A DNA stretch of 64,000 nucleotides from a virus: positions 1 to 64,000 of the IMG/VR virus record IMGVR_UViG_3300044712_000792, one strand, 5' to 3'. Under the pieces are notes generated by a model. The model was given only the letters and a program-made list of their open reading frames with translations, did no database searches and was not told the origin of the DNA. Below, piece by piece: positions 17,064-25,139 of this stretch. A program made the translations under genes and the position numbers. Every line of letters starts with the position of its first letter. Positions within the stretch are counted from its first letter, which is position 1.

Positions 17064-17232
17064 TAAATATAAAATCAAAGTTGAAAGTCCTTTACTTCGA
17101 GCAGGGTTAAGCATAGAAACAGAAACTTCGGAAAAATATCTTGTACCTGTATTAAACAAATTGATGGGTTTAATTAGAATTTTTAATACGGAGGCTGAAC
17201 CCAAGAAGGCCAGGGAGGGTGAAGATGATTAG
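17056..17232 (+). CDS. Small hypothetical protein, 58 aa
   Basis: Starts 8 bases inside the previous gene, behind GGGGGGAGAAG. Ends REGEDD, again encoded by the next gene's Shine-Dalgarno region. No motif. Confidence 0.58.
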   Translation: MNNKYKIKVESPLLRAGLSIETETSEKYLVPVLNKLMGLIRIFNTEAEPKKAREGEDD

Positions 17233-17419
17233 AAGAACGAGAACAGGGGCCGAAATCACCTACGAACATATGGTTAATGAATATATGCGTTATAGAGAAT
17301 TTTGCGGTTGTCCAAAGGAAGTCGTAAAAGCATATGGTAGACATTTCCCTGATTGTCCAGAAAGACTTTCACCAAAATTACCTATATGTTGCGTTGTAAA
17401 GGAGGGCGAAGATGAGTAA
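17225..17419 (+). CDS. Small Cys-containing protein, 64 aa
   Basis: AGGGAGGGTGAAG precedes the ATG at 17225. A GTG two codons earlier is possible. CGC, CPE and CC residues could bind metal but are irregularly spaced. Ends KEGEDE. Confidence 0.6.
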   Translation: MIRRTRTGAEITYEHMVNEYMRYREFCGCPKEVVKAYGRHFPDCPERLSPKLPICCVVKEGEDE

Positions 17420-17630
17420 CGGAGTGCTTATGTCAAGTATATTGCTTTGGCTTCCTATGGTATTAGCAGGTGTATTTCTAATCACATGCTTGGCAGCACT
17501 AACAAACCTCATCGTTGGAAAGGAAGTAATACAATTTCCAAATTGGTTAGATGATGTACCAATCTCATGCAATTTAAGTGATGAAGACTTGATTATGGTG
17601 GCATTAGCGGTTGCTGCCTGTTGTTTGTAA
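17412..17630 (+). CDS. Membrane protein with one or two helices, 72 aa
   Basis: A long hydrophobic segment (residues 6-36) is followed by a polar loop and a short hydrophobic C-terminus (LIMVALAVAACCL). Initiated by an AAAGGAGGGCGAAGATGA block. A two-helix arrangement would be holin-like in outline, but no lysin is adjacent, so I do not call it a holin. Confidence 0.6.
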   Translation: MSNGVLMSSILLWLPMVLAGVFLITCLAALTNLIVGKEVIQFPNWLDDVPISCNLSDEDLIMVALAVAACCL

Positions 17631-17646
17631 CCAAAGGAGGGCGAAG

Positions 17647-18081
17647 ATGATATGTCCTAAATGTTTTCCTGCTGACCCTAGTATGGCAGGGCTAGACCCT
17701 AATTGCCCCTCTTGCCACGGCACGGGCGAGGTGGATAGTGCGAGGATAGGATGCACTCTGCCAGAAGGTGTAACTCTTGACCCGCCCGAAATGCCTGACA
17801 GACTTTACGATGGTTCGCCTTATTTACCAGATACTAAAGAGGCTTTATTACTGCTTGAGGGAATGTCTGGACATCAAGACTGTATTGGCTGTGAAAATAG
17901 TATTCATAGGCTAGAAGCATATGTAAAGAATTCTCTCCCCAAGGACAAGGTGAGGGAGTTGGTGAGGATATTATTGAATAGAATGGAAAACCCTTGTAAC
18001 TGTTGGGGTGTGTGTGATTGCTGGAAAGGATATGATGATTTATTCAACGCCCTTTTCCCCGAAGGGTTGGAGGAGAAATGA
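17647..18081 (+). CDS. Cys-rich protein with CxxC pairs, 144 aa
   Basis: The ATG at 17647 follows AAAGGAGGGCGAAG. CPKC (3-6), CPSCHGTG (19-26, DnaJ-type) and later CIGCENS and CNCWGVCDCW indicate two metal-binding clusters separated by a Pro-rich linker and a helix. Function unknown. Confidence 0.72.
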   Translation: MICPKCFPADPSMAGLDPNCPSCHGTGEVDSARIGCTLPEGVTLDPPEMPDRLYDGSPYLPDTKEALLLLEGMSGHQDCIGCENSIHRLEAYVKNSLPKDKVRELVRILLNRMENPCNCWGVCDCWKGYDDLFNALFPEGLEEK

Positions 18082-18398
18082 AAGAACTTAAACCTTGTCC
18101 TTTCTGTGGCGGTAAAGCATATAGTAGTACTTATAAAAATGACCAACAAACAGTTTTCAGTATTGGATGTAACACTAATGGTTGTATAATGGAGAATGGG
18201 CACGAAATGTGGTATGCTTCTCCAGAAACAGCCATAGATGCTTGGAACACTAGAATTCCTATGAGTAAATTAGAGGAATTAATTGATTACTATGAAAGAG
18301 AAATCATAGAACACAATAGCGAATATCAACATTTAACAAACTTAAAGAGCGAAAAGTTGGTTGGATTAAAGACAGAATTAGGAGTAAAAAATGTTTAG
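18078..18398 (+). CDS. Lar-like zinc-finger protein
   Basis: 106 residues. LKPCPFCGGKA at the N-terminus and ETAIDAWNTR near residue 50 are the signature of the Lar-like restriction alleviation family, whose founder relieves type I restriction. A helical C-terminal extension (residues 60-106) is added. Many phages carry Lar-like domains of unproven function, so anti-restriction is plausible but not shown. ATGA-coupled to the preceding gene. Confidence 0.75.
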   Translation: MKELKPCPFCGGKAYSSTYKNDQQTVFSIGCNTNGCIMENGHEMWYASPETAIDAWNTRIPMSKLEELIDYYEREIIEHNSEYQHLTNLKSEKLVGLKTELGVKNV

Positions 18399-18570
18399 AA
18401 GAAAAGAATTGCCAAAGATATTTTATCAAATAAAGCATATGGATGTTTCTCGTATGGGTAAGCTAAAGCAGAACCAATGTATTCCACTAGAAGATGTATT
18501 TAAGAGTATTCCTAGATATGATTCTTTTTTAGTAGGAGGGTGGTATGGAACCCAAGACATTGCTTATTGA
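18391..18570 (+). CDS. Small basic protein, 59 aa
   Basis: TTAGGAG precedes the ATG, which overlaps the Lar-like gene by 8 bases. The next gene starts 26 bases before its end. No motif. Confidence 0.55.
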   Translation: MFRRKELPKIFYQIKHMDVSRMGKLKQNQCIPLEDVFKSIPRYDSFLVGGWYGTQDIAY

Positions 18571-18730
18571 TGAAACAAACAGCCACGCATATGTTTTAAG
18601 GGAAAAAGTTGCTAGACTAATTGATTTATATGAAAGAGAGATTTGGGAGTTTAAAAGCGATTACCATTATAAAGGCAGTCCAGATGCAGAAGATGAAATA
18701 AATTCCATAATATCAAGTTTTGAAATTTGA
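18545..18730 (+). CDS. Small helical protein, 61 aa
   Basis: TAGGAGGG lies eight bases before the ATG. The segment EKVARLIDLYEREIWEF resembles LEELIDYYEREIIEH in the Lar-like protein at 18078, so the two may share a helical module. Confidence 0.62.
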   Translation: MEPKTLLIDETNSHAYVLREKVARLIDLYEREIWEFKSDYHYKGSPDAEDEINSIISSFEI

Positions 18731-18752
18731 TGCTTATTTGTTTTAAGTAAAT
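18731..18752 (+). promoter_or_regulatory. Class I motif (weak copy)
   Basis: GCTTATTTGTTTTAAGTAAA lies right behind the stop at 18730 but 40 bases before the next start, further than usual. Confidence 0.4.
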
Positions 18753-18791
18753 GGTAAGTGCCAAAAGAACATAATACAAGAGGTGATAAAT

Positions 18792-18992
18792 ATGGGTAGA
18801 GACTGTTTTTGGGAGTATAAAAACTATTATAAAGAAGATGGTTCTGTTGACACTAACTATAATGTTATTGTTACTTCTTGTGATGCTATAATTGATTTAG
18901 AGTGTACAGAACCTTTGTTTGATTATACTGACCCAAAACAAATTCCAGATATTTGTCCTTATTGTGGTAGGGATATGGTAGTTAATCTATAA
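18792..18992 (+). CDS. Small zinc-binding protein, 66 aa
   Basis: The ATG at 18792 follows AGAGGTG. A C-terminal CPYCGRDM and upstream Cys residues (about 30 and 38) suggest one zinc site. It resembles short phage proteins with a single terminal knuckle. Function unknown. Confidence 0.65.
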   Translation: MGRDCFWEYKNYYKEDGSVDTNYNVIVTSCDAIIDLECTEPLFDYTDPKQIPDICPYCGRDMVVNL

Positions 18993-19015
18993 CTTGCTTT
19001 AGAAAAGGAAAATAA

Positions 19016-20113
19016 ATGTCTAAAAAAATTCTGTTTTGCACAGATTTTCACTTGAACTATAAACTTTTTAATGCCTTGAATGCAACAGGGACACCACAGA
19101 GAGCCGATGAAATATACTCAACTTTCAATTGGATTAACAAGCTAGTAAAGAAGTATAACATAGGGCATGTTATATTTGGTGGTGATTTGTTCAATTCTGT
19201 TAGCGACCTAAAACTTCCATTTGTAAAACTAGCTTTAGATGGTTTTAATTTAATAGAAGCGGACATATACATTTTAGACGGCAATCACGATTATAGTGAT
19301 AAAAACTTCTATGCAACTTCACTATTCAAGTATGTTACAAAAGAAATAATACACGAACCAAATTCCACTTTTATTCCTAGTCTGGGCGTCAGGTTTGCTT
19401 ATCTTCCGTTTTGCAGAAACCTTGAAGAAGCAAAGAACAATATTGTAGAAGTATTGAAATATGATGAACCTACAATAGCATTTATGCACCAGGGTATTGA
19501 AGGAAAGTGTTATGACGATTTGGCAGTTCCAGCTAATTTATTTGATAAGCCAAATGTAAAGAGGGTATTCTGTGGACATTATCATTTTTCTTTTGAGGAA
19601 GGTAAGATTGTATATCCAGGTTCTATGTTCTCTTGTAATTTCCTAGACGAAAATCCTAGAAAAGTTGTTATTTATGATGTAGATACGGACGAGTTAATCT
19701 ATGAAGAAAACCCAGCTTGCAGCTATTTTATCTCTTTAACACAAAAACTCATAAATGAAAATATGGAAAAGCTGTTGGAGGTAGCAAAGTCAACATATTT
19801 GAGGGTAGAACTTATGTCAGCCAACGAAGACCTTACAATACCTTATGAGTTTTTAGAGAAGTTCAGAGGCTATGTCATATCTTCAGATAACGCTAAAAAA
19901 GAGTTTGTGCCACAATACACTTATGTGGATTCTAGTTTTACAGCAGAAAGTCCAACTACATCTATTGAAATGACAGAACTTGACTTCAACTATGAAACAT
20001 ATAAAAGTTTGATATTGAATACAAGAGAAAATCAGCAGTATGTAGAAGAACATAAAATCAATAAAGACATACTAGAAGAAGCATTGAAGACGAGTTTTCA
20101 GTTAGGGATTTGA
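19016..20113 (+). CDS. Recombination endonuclease small subunit (gp47/SbcD/Mre11-like)
   Basis: 365 residues. The metallophosphoesterase motifs are in order: CTDFHLN (D10, H12), GGDLFN (D57), LDGNHDY (N90, H91, D92), FMHQG, and FCGHYHF. The C-terminal 130 residues would cap the nuclease and bind the coiled-coil ATPase. With the gp46-like protein at the window start it would form the nuclease-ATPase complex that processes ends for recombination. In T4 the two genes are close neighbours. Here they are about 18 kb apart on the same strand. Confidence 0.93.
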   Translation: MSKKILFCTDFHLNYKLFNALNATGTPQRADEIYSTFNWINKLVKKYNIGHVIFGGDLFNSVSDLKLPFVKLALDGFNLIEADIYILDGNHDYSDKNFYATSLFKYVTKEIIHEPNSTFIPSLGVRFAYLPFCRNLEEAKNNIVEVLKYDEPTIAFMHQGIEGKCYDDLAVPANLFDKPNVKRVFCGHYHFSFEEGKIVYPGSMFSCNFLDENPRKVVIYDVDTDELIYEENPACSYFISLTQKLINENMEKLLEVAKSTYLRVELMSANEDLTIPYEFLEKFRGYVISSDNAKKEFVPQYTYVDSSFTAESPTTSIEMTELDFNYETYKSLILNTRENQQYVEEHKINKDILEEALKTSFQLGI

Positions 20114-20120
20114 TACCATA

Positions 20121-20137
20121 TTCAAATAGAATATAAC
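20121..20137 (+). promoter_or_regulatory. Class II motif
   Basis: TTCAAATAGAATATAAC lies 17 bases before the start at 20154. Just upstream, CCATAT (20117-20122) could pair with ATATGG over the start codon in read-through transcripts. Confidence 0.45.
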
Positions 20138-20153
20138 CACAATAGGAGGGTAT

Positions 20154-20441
20154 ATGGCCATCAATGTTAATCTAGTAGCGGTATTAGAAGCCAACCAATA
20201 TGCTAATTTTTTTGATGTTATTGACCTTCTTACTGAAGTTGAAAAAGCCACACTTGCAAATATGTTTGAAAGAGAAATTGATAAGCTGTATAACAAGCTA
20301 GAACATAGCTTTTTCATTACAAAAAAGAGAAAGTTCAAGCTTTCAGATGACCTATTGTTCTACTTGAAAATGTATAGAGAACTAGCTGATGAACAGAAAA
20401 AACAGCAAATTGGGTTTGGTGCCCCCGAAAAAGAAGAATAG
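20154..20441 (+). CDS. Hypothetical helical protein, 95 aa
   Basis: AGGAGGG precedes the ATG. Predominantly helical, with a KKRKFK basic patch around residue 57 and a charged tail. Follows the gp47-like gene. No family recognised. Confidence 0.75.
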   Translation: MAINVNLVAVLEANQYANFFDVIDLLTEVEKATLANMFEREIDKLYNKLEHSFFITKKRKFKLSDDLLFYLKMYRELADEQKKQQIGFGAPEKEE

Positions 20442-20466
20442 TATTATGAGTTTGTTTTATATAATA
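20441..20466 (+). promoter_or_regulatory. Class I motif
   Basis: GTATTATGAGTTTGTTTTAT runs from the last base of the preceding stop to the AGGAGG of the gene at 20478. Confidence 0.55.
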
Positions 20467-20477
20467 GGAGGCAATAA

Positions 20478-21677
20478 ATGCCTGATTTAGTGGGCGTTCT
20501 TAAAATTATTAACAAGCTGAAGGAAGATGGGGTTATTTCTGACTTTATTATAGGTGGGGGTGTGGCTTGCACTTTTCATTCAGAAGCCGTTACCACAGAT
20601 GATTTAGACATTTTTGTTTTGACTCCTTCCCCAGCACCTCTTATTTTGACTTATACCCCCGTTTATGAGGCTTTAGAGAGGCTTGGAGCGGTATGGCAGG
20701 GGGAATACCTAGTCTTGCACGGAATTAAGCTACAATTCGTTTTTATAGAGAAGGGTTTGGCTAAAGAGTCATTTGAACACCCTGATTACATAGAACTTGA
20801 TGGATTAACTATCAAAGTAGAAGCACCGGAATATCTTATTGCTAAATACACAGATATTCAAAGGGGTAAGGATTTAATCAAAATCCATAACCTATTAAGG
20901 GATTCAAGTGTTGATTTCAAAAAGCTTAAGGATATTTTAGTTAGATACAATCTTCTAGCTAAATACAATATTCTTGTTAAGAAGTTTGGACTTGATACCT
21001 TAAAGGAACAAAAGTTTGTATCAGAACATAGTGATAAGGAACTGTTTGAAAGGAAAGAGAGATACCATAAAGAAATGGCACATCTTCCTATTAAAGAAAA
21101 AATAGAACAGATAAATGGTATTCTCGCTTTAAGCGAACAGATTAAACAAATAAAGGAGAGAAATATGGTTAAGGAAGGTAAAGAAAAGTCAAAAAAGCAG
21201 GTTGGTTATTTGCTTTCAAAGAATAGCCCTCTTACAAAAAAGCAAAAGGACAAATTAAAAGACGAATTGCATAGTGGAGAAGTTACTATAAAAGAGGCAT
21301 ATGAGAATAGTCCTAAAGCCTCTAGTAATGTGGATTTCATTATAAAGTCTATTGATAATTTAACCCTAGATATAAACGAACCTTACAATGTAGATGAGAA
21401 AATCACAGCTTCTAGGCTAATTGTTGATGTTGTTGAAGATGCACTTGATAGCGTGTGTCCAGACTTTTTTAGGTTATATGACATTAAGACAGCGAAGTTT
21501 GGGAAAAAGCAGATGGGTGGGTCTATTGTATATTTAATCCCCTTTACTGTTATTGACAAAGACACCACTAATACAATCTTTTGGGGTGAAATAAAAGGTG
21601 AAGTTATGCCCTTTAACGGAACTGAAAACGGTGCTGTTAAAAAGGTAACTATATTCAATCTCCAAAAAGAGGGATAA
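20478..21677 (+). CDS. Nucleotidyltransferase-fold protein with extra C-terminal domain
   Basis: 399 residues. GGGVA (26-30) and DDLDIFV (41-47) are the two anchors of the minimal nucleotidyltransferase fold, as in AbiEii/DUF6036-type proteins. The fold covers about residues 1-180. A Lys/Glu-rich coiled segment (200-240) leads to a separate alpha/beta domain (about 290-395) that I do not recognise. AbiEii relatives act as toxins or tRNA-modifying transferases. No AbiEi-like antitoxin is adjacent. Function is therefore open. Confidence 0.72.
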   Translation: MPDLVGVLKIINKLKEDGVISDFIIGGGVACTFHSEAVTTDDLDIFVLTPSPAPLILTYTPVYEALERLGAVWQGEYLVLHGIKLQFVFIEKGLAKESFEHPDYIELDGLTIKVEAPEYLIAKYTDIQRGKDLIKIHNLLRDSSVDFKKLKDILVRYNLLAKYNILVKKFGLDTLKEQKFVSEHSDKELFERKERYHKEMAHLPIKEKIEQINGILALSEQIKQIKERNMVKEGKEKSKKQVGYLLSKNSPLTKKQKDKLKDELHSGEVTIKEAYENSPKASSNVDFIIKSIDNLTLDINEPYNVDEKITASRLIVDVVEDALDSVCPDFFRLYDIKTAKFGKKQMGGSIVYLIPFTVIDKDTTNTIFWGEIKGEVMPFNGTENGAVKKVTIFNLQKEG

Positions 21678-22001
21678 ATGATTGTTGTAAAGCAGTTAGA
21701 TGATAAAACTTATGAAATCATTGAGGAAATGAAGATTACTTCTTTATGGTTTTCTGAACTTGACACAGAGATTTTAAAATCTAATATAAAGTTGGCTACC
21801 ATAGAAGTGTCGGAAGATGATGAAGCTAAAAGAGTTGCGTTTAATGAAGGTTTAAAAGACCACCTAGAAAAGAGAAAGAAAATTGATTTCTATGATAGGC
21901 TTTGCGTTTCAATAGAAGACATTGTATTACTTAAATTTGTTGCTAATATAACCACAGATGAGATACTAGAAAAATTTAGAAACAAGCTGAAAAGCTGGTA
22001 G
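21678..22001 (+). CDS. Hypothetical protein, 107 aa
   Basis: Starts at the base after the preceding stop, behind AAAGAGGG. Mixed alpha/beta, with repeated acidic clusters. Not recognised. Confidence 0.72.
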   Translation: MIVVKQLDDKTYEIIEEMKITSLWFSELDTEILKSNIKLATIEVSEDDEAKRVAFNEGLKDHLEKRKKIDFYDRLCVSIEDIVLLKFVANITTDEILEKFRNKLKSW

Positions 22002-22002
22002 G

Positions 22003-22338
22003 ATGAAAATGTACTATATATCTTTTTTTGAAATCAAAAAAGGTGAAAAACCAACAGAAAAAAATACTAGAAAAATTACATATTCTATTTCTAGCCTTTT
22101 TATGGATTGTGTTATAGAGGTAATAATTGGTGGAATACAAAAATTTGAAGAACTTAAATTTTATAATGTTAGTAGAGAACAATTGATTTTTTTGTTAGAT
22201 TTTTGCGAAAAATATATTATTCGCCATTTAAGTACACATCTTATGCATGCTATTGGAGATTTATATGAACTTATAAATAACTATCAATTTGAGGTTAATG
22301 ATTTATATGTACAAATAGGGGAGGTAGGTGAAAGATGA
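22003..22338 (+). CDS. Hypothetical protein, 111 aa
   Basis: GGTAGG precedes the ATG. A beta-strand start (MYYISFFEI) is followed by three likely helices. Not recognised. ATGA overlap with the next gene. Confidence 0.7.
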   Translation: MKMYYISFFEIKKGEKPTEKNTRKITYSISSLFMDCVIEVIIGGIQKFEELKFYNVSREQLIFLLDFCEKYIIRHLSTHLMHAIGDLYELINNYQFEVNDLYVQIGEVGER

Positions 22339-22598
22339 TTAGTGAAAAGGCTATTTTGTCCATTAAAAAAGATGTTGCTAGATTAAAAAGTAAAGTTGAA
22401 GAACTAGGTTTAAATATTGAACTGCTTGAACATCATTGTGAAGATTATGAGAAGTTTTTGGACAAAGAAGGAAGTTGCACAGATGAATTTCTTTCTGATT
22501 ATGCTGGTGATATTCAAGAATTTATTGATGACATAGAAAAGAATGTTGAAGATGTAGATACAGAGGCTATGGATTTCCTTGAGGGTCTTATTAAATAA
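22335..22598 (+). CDS. Small acidic coiled-coil protein, 87 aa
   Basis: The heptad pattern over residues 8-35 (IKKDVARLKSKVEELG) predicts a coiled coil, and the second half is very acidic. ATGA-coupled. Function unknown. Confidence 0.7.
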   Translation: MISEKAILSIKKDVARLKSKVEELGLNIELLEHHCEDYEKFLDKEGSCTDEFLSDYAGDIQEFIDDIEKNVEDVDTEAMDFLEGLIK

Positions 22599-22600
22599 CA

Positions 22601-22626
22601 TTATTGTGTGTTTGTTTTAATAATTG
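22601..22626 (+). promoter_or_regulatory. Class I motif (near consensus)
   Basis: TTATTGTGTGTTTGTTTTAA then TAATTGG, ending in the GGAGG for the gene at 22637. It matches the copy at 25140 at all but one of the first 25 positions. Confidence 0.65.
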
Positions 22627-22636
22627 GAGGTAGCAA

Positions 22637-22828
22637 ATGAATTGGTTGATTGGGTGTACGAAAAAAGGCTGTAAGTGCCACGACACCAAAGAAGATACAT
22701 TTACTTGTTCTAGTTGCGGAAAGTCTTATACATTTGAGGAATACGCAGGAGTATTTGAAGGTAAATGTTATTGTGTGTGGTGCTGTACTATAGCAAAGAA
22801 GGTGGTTTCGGAAGAGAAAAATGGATAA
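22637..22828 (+). CDS. Zinc-finger mini-protein, 63 aa
   Basis: Three Cys clusters: CTKKGCKCH, CSSC and CYCVWCC. Enough ligands for two zinc ions. It overlaps the HD-domain gene by 8 bases, and that gene also begins with a Cys cluster. Confidence 0.7.
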   Translation: MNWLIGCTKKGCKCHDTKEDTFTCSSCGKSYTFEEYAGVFEGKCYCVWCCTIAKKVVSEEKNG

Positions 22829-23660
22829 CAAAAAACTTTCAACCACCTGTTCCTTATGTAAGCAGAACTTCCCACCAGAAGATATGCAAGATATGGCTTT
22901 ACTGCCAGCCAATTTAATTCATCATTATGAGGAATGGTTCGGTAAGCCATTAGAAGTTCAAGTAGATAGTGAACAAAGTAAAGCTATTGTTTGTTATAAT
23001 TGTTTTGTTAGGTACTCTGGAACGCAACACACAACACAATTAGACATACTTTCAAATAGTTGGGATAAGTATGCCATTAAAGACGATTTACTATCTTTGG
23101 CTTTAATACACGGAAGAAAATTAAGCTATTTAATGCGATTTGCTGGGGCTATAAGGTTGCACGAAGAATCGGTTGCGGAACATTCATATTGGGTTACTTT
23201 GATAAGTTATGCGATAAGTCAGAAGTATTTCAAGGATATACCCATAAATACGCAAAATCTGTTCATTACAGCAATGTTTCACGACTGGTCAGAGATTATC
23301 ACTTCCGATGTGATTACTCCTCTTAAAGTCCAAATAAAGAAGCTATACGACCAAATAGAGGATAACATCGTAGCTAGTCTAGAAAAGAAAATTGGCATAG
23401 ACAACCTATCCTCTTTGATGTCAGATTTTAATAATCTAACCTCTGTTGAAGGTGCAATAGTAGCAATAGCCGATAAAATTTCTTGTTATCTATATATTCG
23501 TGAAGAGGCGTTGCTTGGAAATCAAAATTTTAGGAAAGGTGTGTTGGCAAAAGTAGAAAATGATTTGTTTGATATGGTTGGGAAAATCAAACTTCCTTCA
23601 GACCAAGTAGCTATATTTGAACAAGCAATAGAAGAAATAATAAAAACAATCGAGGATTAA
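22821..23660 (+). CDS. YfbR-like HD-domain 5'-nucleotidase with N-terminal zinc finger
   Basis: 279 residues. The HD domain (about 95-279) carries EESVAEHSYW (H121) and MFHDWSEIITSD (H154, D155, E158), closely following the YfbR pattern for deoxyribonucleoside 5'-monophosphatases. The first 75 residues add CSLC (10-13) and CYNC (58-61), a treble-clef-like zinc site that the bacterial enzyme lacks. In phages such enzymes can steer dNMP pools. The added finger may mark a partner-binding role. Confidence 0.8.
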   Translation: MDNKKLSTTCSLCKQNFPPEDMQDMALLPANLIHHYEEWFGKPLEVQVDSEQSKAIVCYNCFVRYSGTQHTTQLDILSNSWDKYAIKDDLLSLALIHGRKLSYLMRFAGAIRLHEESVAEHSYWVTLISYAISQKYFKDIPINTQNLFITAMFHDWSEIITSDVITPLKVQIKKLYDQIEDNIVASLEKKIGIDNLSSLMSDFNNLTSVEGAIVAIADKISCYLYIREEALLGNQNFRKGVLAKVENDLFDMVGKIKLPSDQVAIFEQAIEEIIKTIED

Positions 23661-24602
23661 ATGACTTCTCTAGAGCTTAAAGATAAGATTATAAACGAGT
23701 TATCACCATATAAGTATAGTCAAACAGAATCACATATGATACTTTGGTGTCCTTTTTGTGATGATAGAAGCCATTCTCATGCCCACTTATATTTTGCAAA
23801 AGACACATTAAAATGGCATTGTTTTATGTGTGGGACATCTGGAAATAGACCCTTTGAATTACTTGAAAAGTATGGAATTCATATTAACTATTATGACTAT
23901 CTTGACCTATTCCTTAAAGATGTTGATGTTGTTAGGGAAAGCGTTGAACTAGAGGAAGACAACGAAGAACTGAAAGAGTTTGCGGAACAATATAAAAATA
24001 TACAGCCCAATACCGATGCTTATAACTATCTAAAGACAAGGCTTATAAGCGATTATGACATAGAATTCTCTTGGAAACTATGGGACAAATATCCAGAATA
24101 CATTTTTTGGGTTTATTTTGATGCTAATTATAAAATAAAATACTATATTGGGCGGAATTATGTTAATCCCAAGCCAAAGAAGAAATATCTCAATGCTAAA
24201 AATTTGTCTGTTCCTTTTGTGGTATTTCATAAACAAGACCCGTTGTTTATTGCTAAAAAAGAGAAGTATGGAATCTTTCTAGTAGAAGGTATATTTGATG
24301 CTTACAATACACCCTTTACAGCCGTCCCATTGTTCTCAAAGAATATTAATAGTTCTTTGATTACAGATATTTCTAATTACTGCTTTACAAATAATGCTTT
24401 TCCAATTATAGCTGTTGATTCTGATGCTGAAAAGGAAAGATATACTATTGCGAAAAAACTGTTTGACAATGGTGTAAATACTATTGGTTTATTTACTTTC
24501 GGTAAAGATGAAAAAGACTTTGGGGAAGGTAAGCACAAATTTTTAGGTTATAAAGAGTTCATACCAAAGATTAAATATTACAATCCTTATGTGAAACTGT
24601 AA
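23661..24602 (+). CDS. DNA primase (zinc-binding and TOPRIM domains)
   Basis: 313 residues, starting at the base after the HD gene's stop. The N-terminal zinc domain has CPFC (30-33) and CFMC (54-57). The TOPRIM fold shows FLVEGIFD (E209) and AVDSDAEKE (D253, D255). This is the layout of T4 gp61 and a shortened DnaG. It would make RNA primers for the lagging strand together with the helicase at 3768. The helicase-interaction domain of DnaG is absent or very short. Confidence 0.9.
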   Translation: MTSLELKDKIINELSPYKYSQTESHMILWCPFCDDRSHSHAHLYFAKDTLKWHCFMCGTSGNRPFELLEKYGIHINYYDYLDLFLKDVDVVRESVELEEDNEELKEFAEQYKNIQPNTDAYNYLKTRLISDYDIEFSWKLWDKYPEYIFWVYFDANYKIKYYIGRNYVNPKPKKKYLNAKNLSVPFVVFHKQDPLFIAKKEKYGIFLVEGIFDAYNTPFTAVPLFSKNINSSLITDISNYCFTNNAFPIIAVDSDAEKERYTIAKKLFDNGVNTIGLFTFGKDEKDFGEGKHKFLGYKEFIPKIKYYNPYVKL

Positions 24603-24621
24603 CGCCTCCCATTACCATTAG

Positions 24622-24636
24622 AAAAAGAATATAATA
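24622..24636 (+). promoter_or_regulatory. Class II motif with flanking RBS-complementary arm
   Basis: AAAAAGAATATAATA lies 16 bases before the ATG at 24652. GCCTCC at 24604-24609, upstream of the motif, can pair with the GGAGGC ribosome site at 24642-24647. Confidence 0.5.
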
Positions 24637-24651
24637 TAAAAGGAGGCACAA

Positions 24652-24867
24652 ATGCCTATGAAAATAAATGTAGTTGGCAAATGCCCTAATTGTGATGCAA
24701 ATAACTTTATGGTTATTGGAACAACCACCTATACGGGTTATGTAGACGAAAACGGAGAACTTCACTTAACAACCGATAGTACACCAGCAATAGAGAATGA
24801 TGTTGATTGTATTGGTTGTGGTGAAAGTTTCCCAATAACCTCATTCTTAAAAGTTAGTATAGAGTAA
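24652..24867 (+). CDS. Small zinc-ribbon protein, 71 aa
   Basis: CPNC (11-14) and CIGC (54-57) flank a beta-rich loop, consistent with a zinc ribbon. AGGAGGC precedes the ATG. Expression may be limited to transcripts from the class II motif just upstream. Confidence 0.72.
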   Translation: MPMKINVVGKCPNCDANNFMVIGTTTYTGYVDENGELHLTTDSTPAIENDVDCIGCGESFPITSFLKVSIE

Positions 24868-24876
24868 GGAGTAAAA

Positions 24877-25134
24877 ATGTCATCAAATAAAATGGCAGAT
24901 TACTTATACGAAAAAATATTCCACACATATAAAAGAGTTGGAAGAATACAAGCTAGAGAAATGTTGCTGAAATTAACAATTCCTGATTTGAGAGATATAT
25001 GTTATAGCACAGGTATGCCAAGTGAAGGGTCTAAAACTAAATTGGTTGATACTGTTATGCATAAGATGGAGATTCAACACAATCTATCTAGTGCTGATAG
25101 TGTAAAGTTCTTTGACGACGAATTCTCCCCTTAA
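24877..25134 (+). CDS. SAP-domain-like protein, 85 aa
   Basis: Residues 28-60 (LTIPDLRDICYSTGMPSEGS, then KTKLVDTVM) match the SAP helix-extended loop-helix fold, which binds AT-rich DNA. The rest is helical with an acidic tail. Behind AAGGAG. DNA binding is inferred from the fold only. Confidence 0.68.
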   Translation: MSSNKMADYLYEKIFHTYKRVGRIQAREMLLKLTIPDLRDICYSTGMPSEGSKTKLVDTVMHKMEIQHNLSSADSVKFFDDEFSP

Positions 25135-25139
25135 AAAAA

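Noticed and set aside
17412-17630. Holin
   Set aside because: It is small and hydrophobic, but it lies in a cluster of early-type small genes with no endolysin in the window. Topology alone is not enough.
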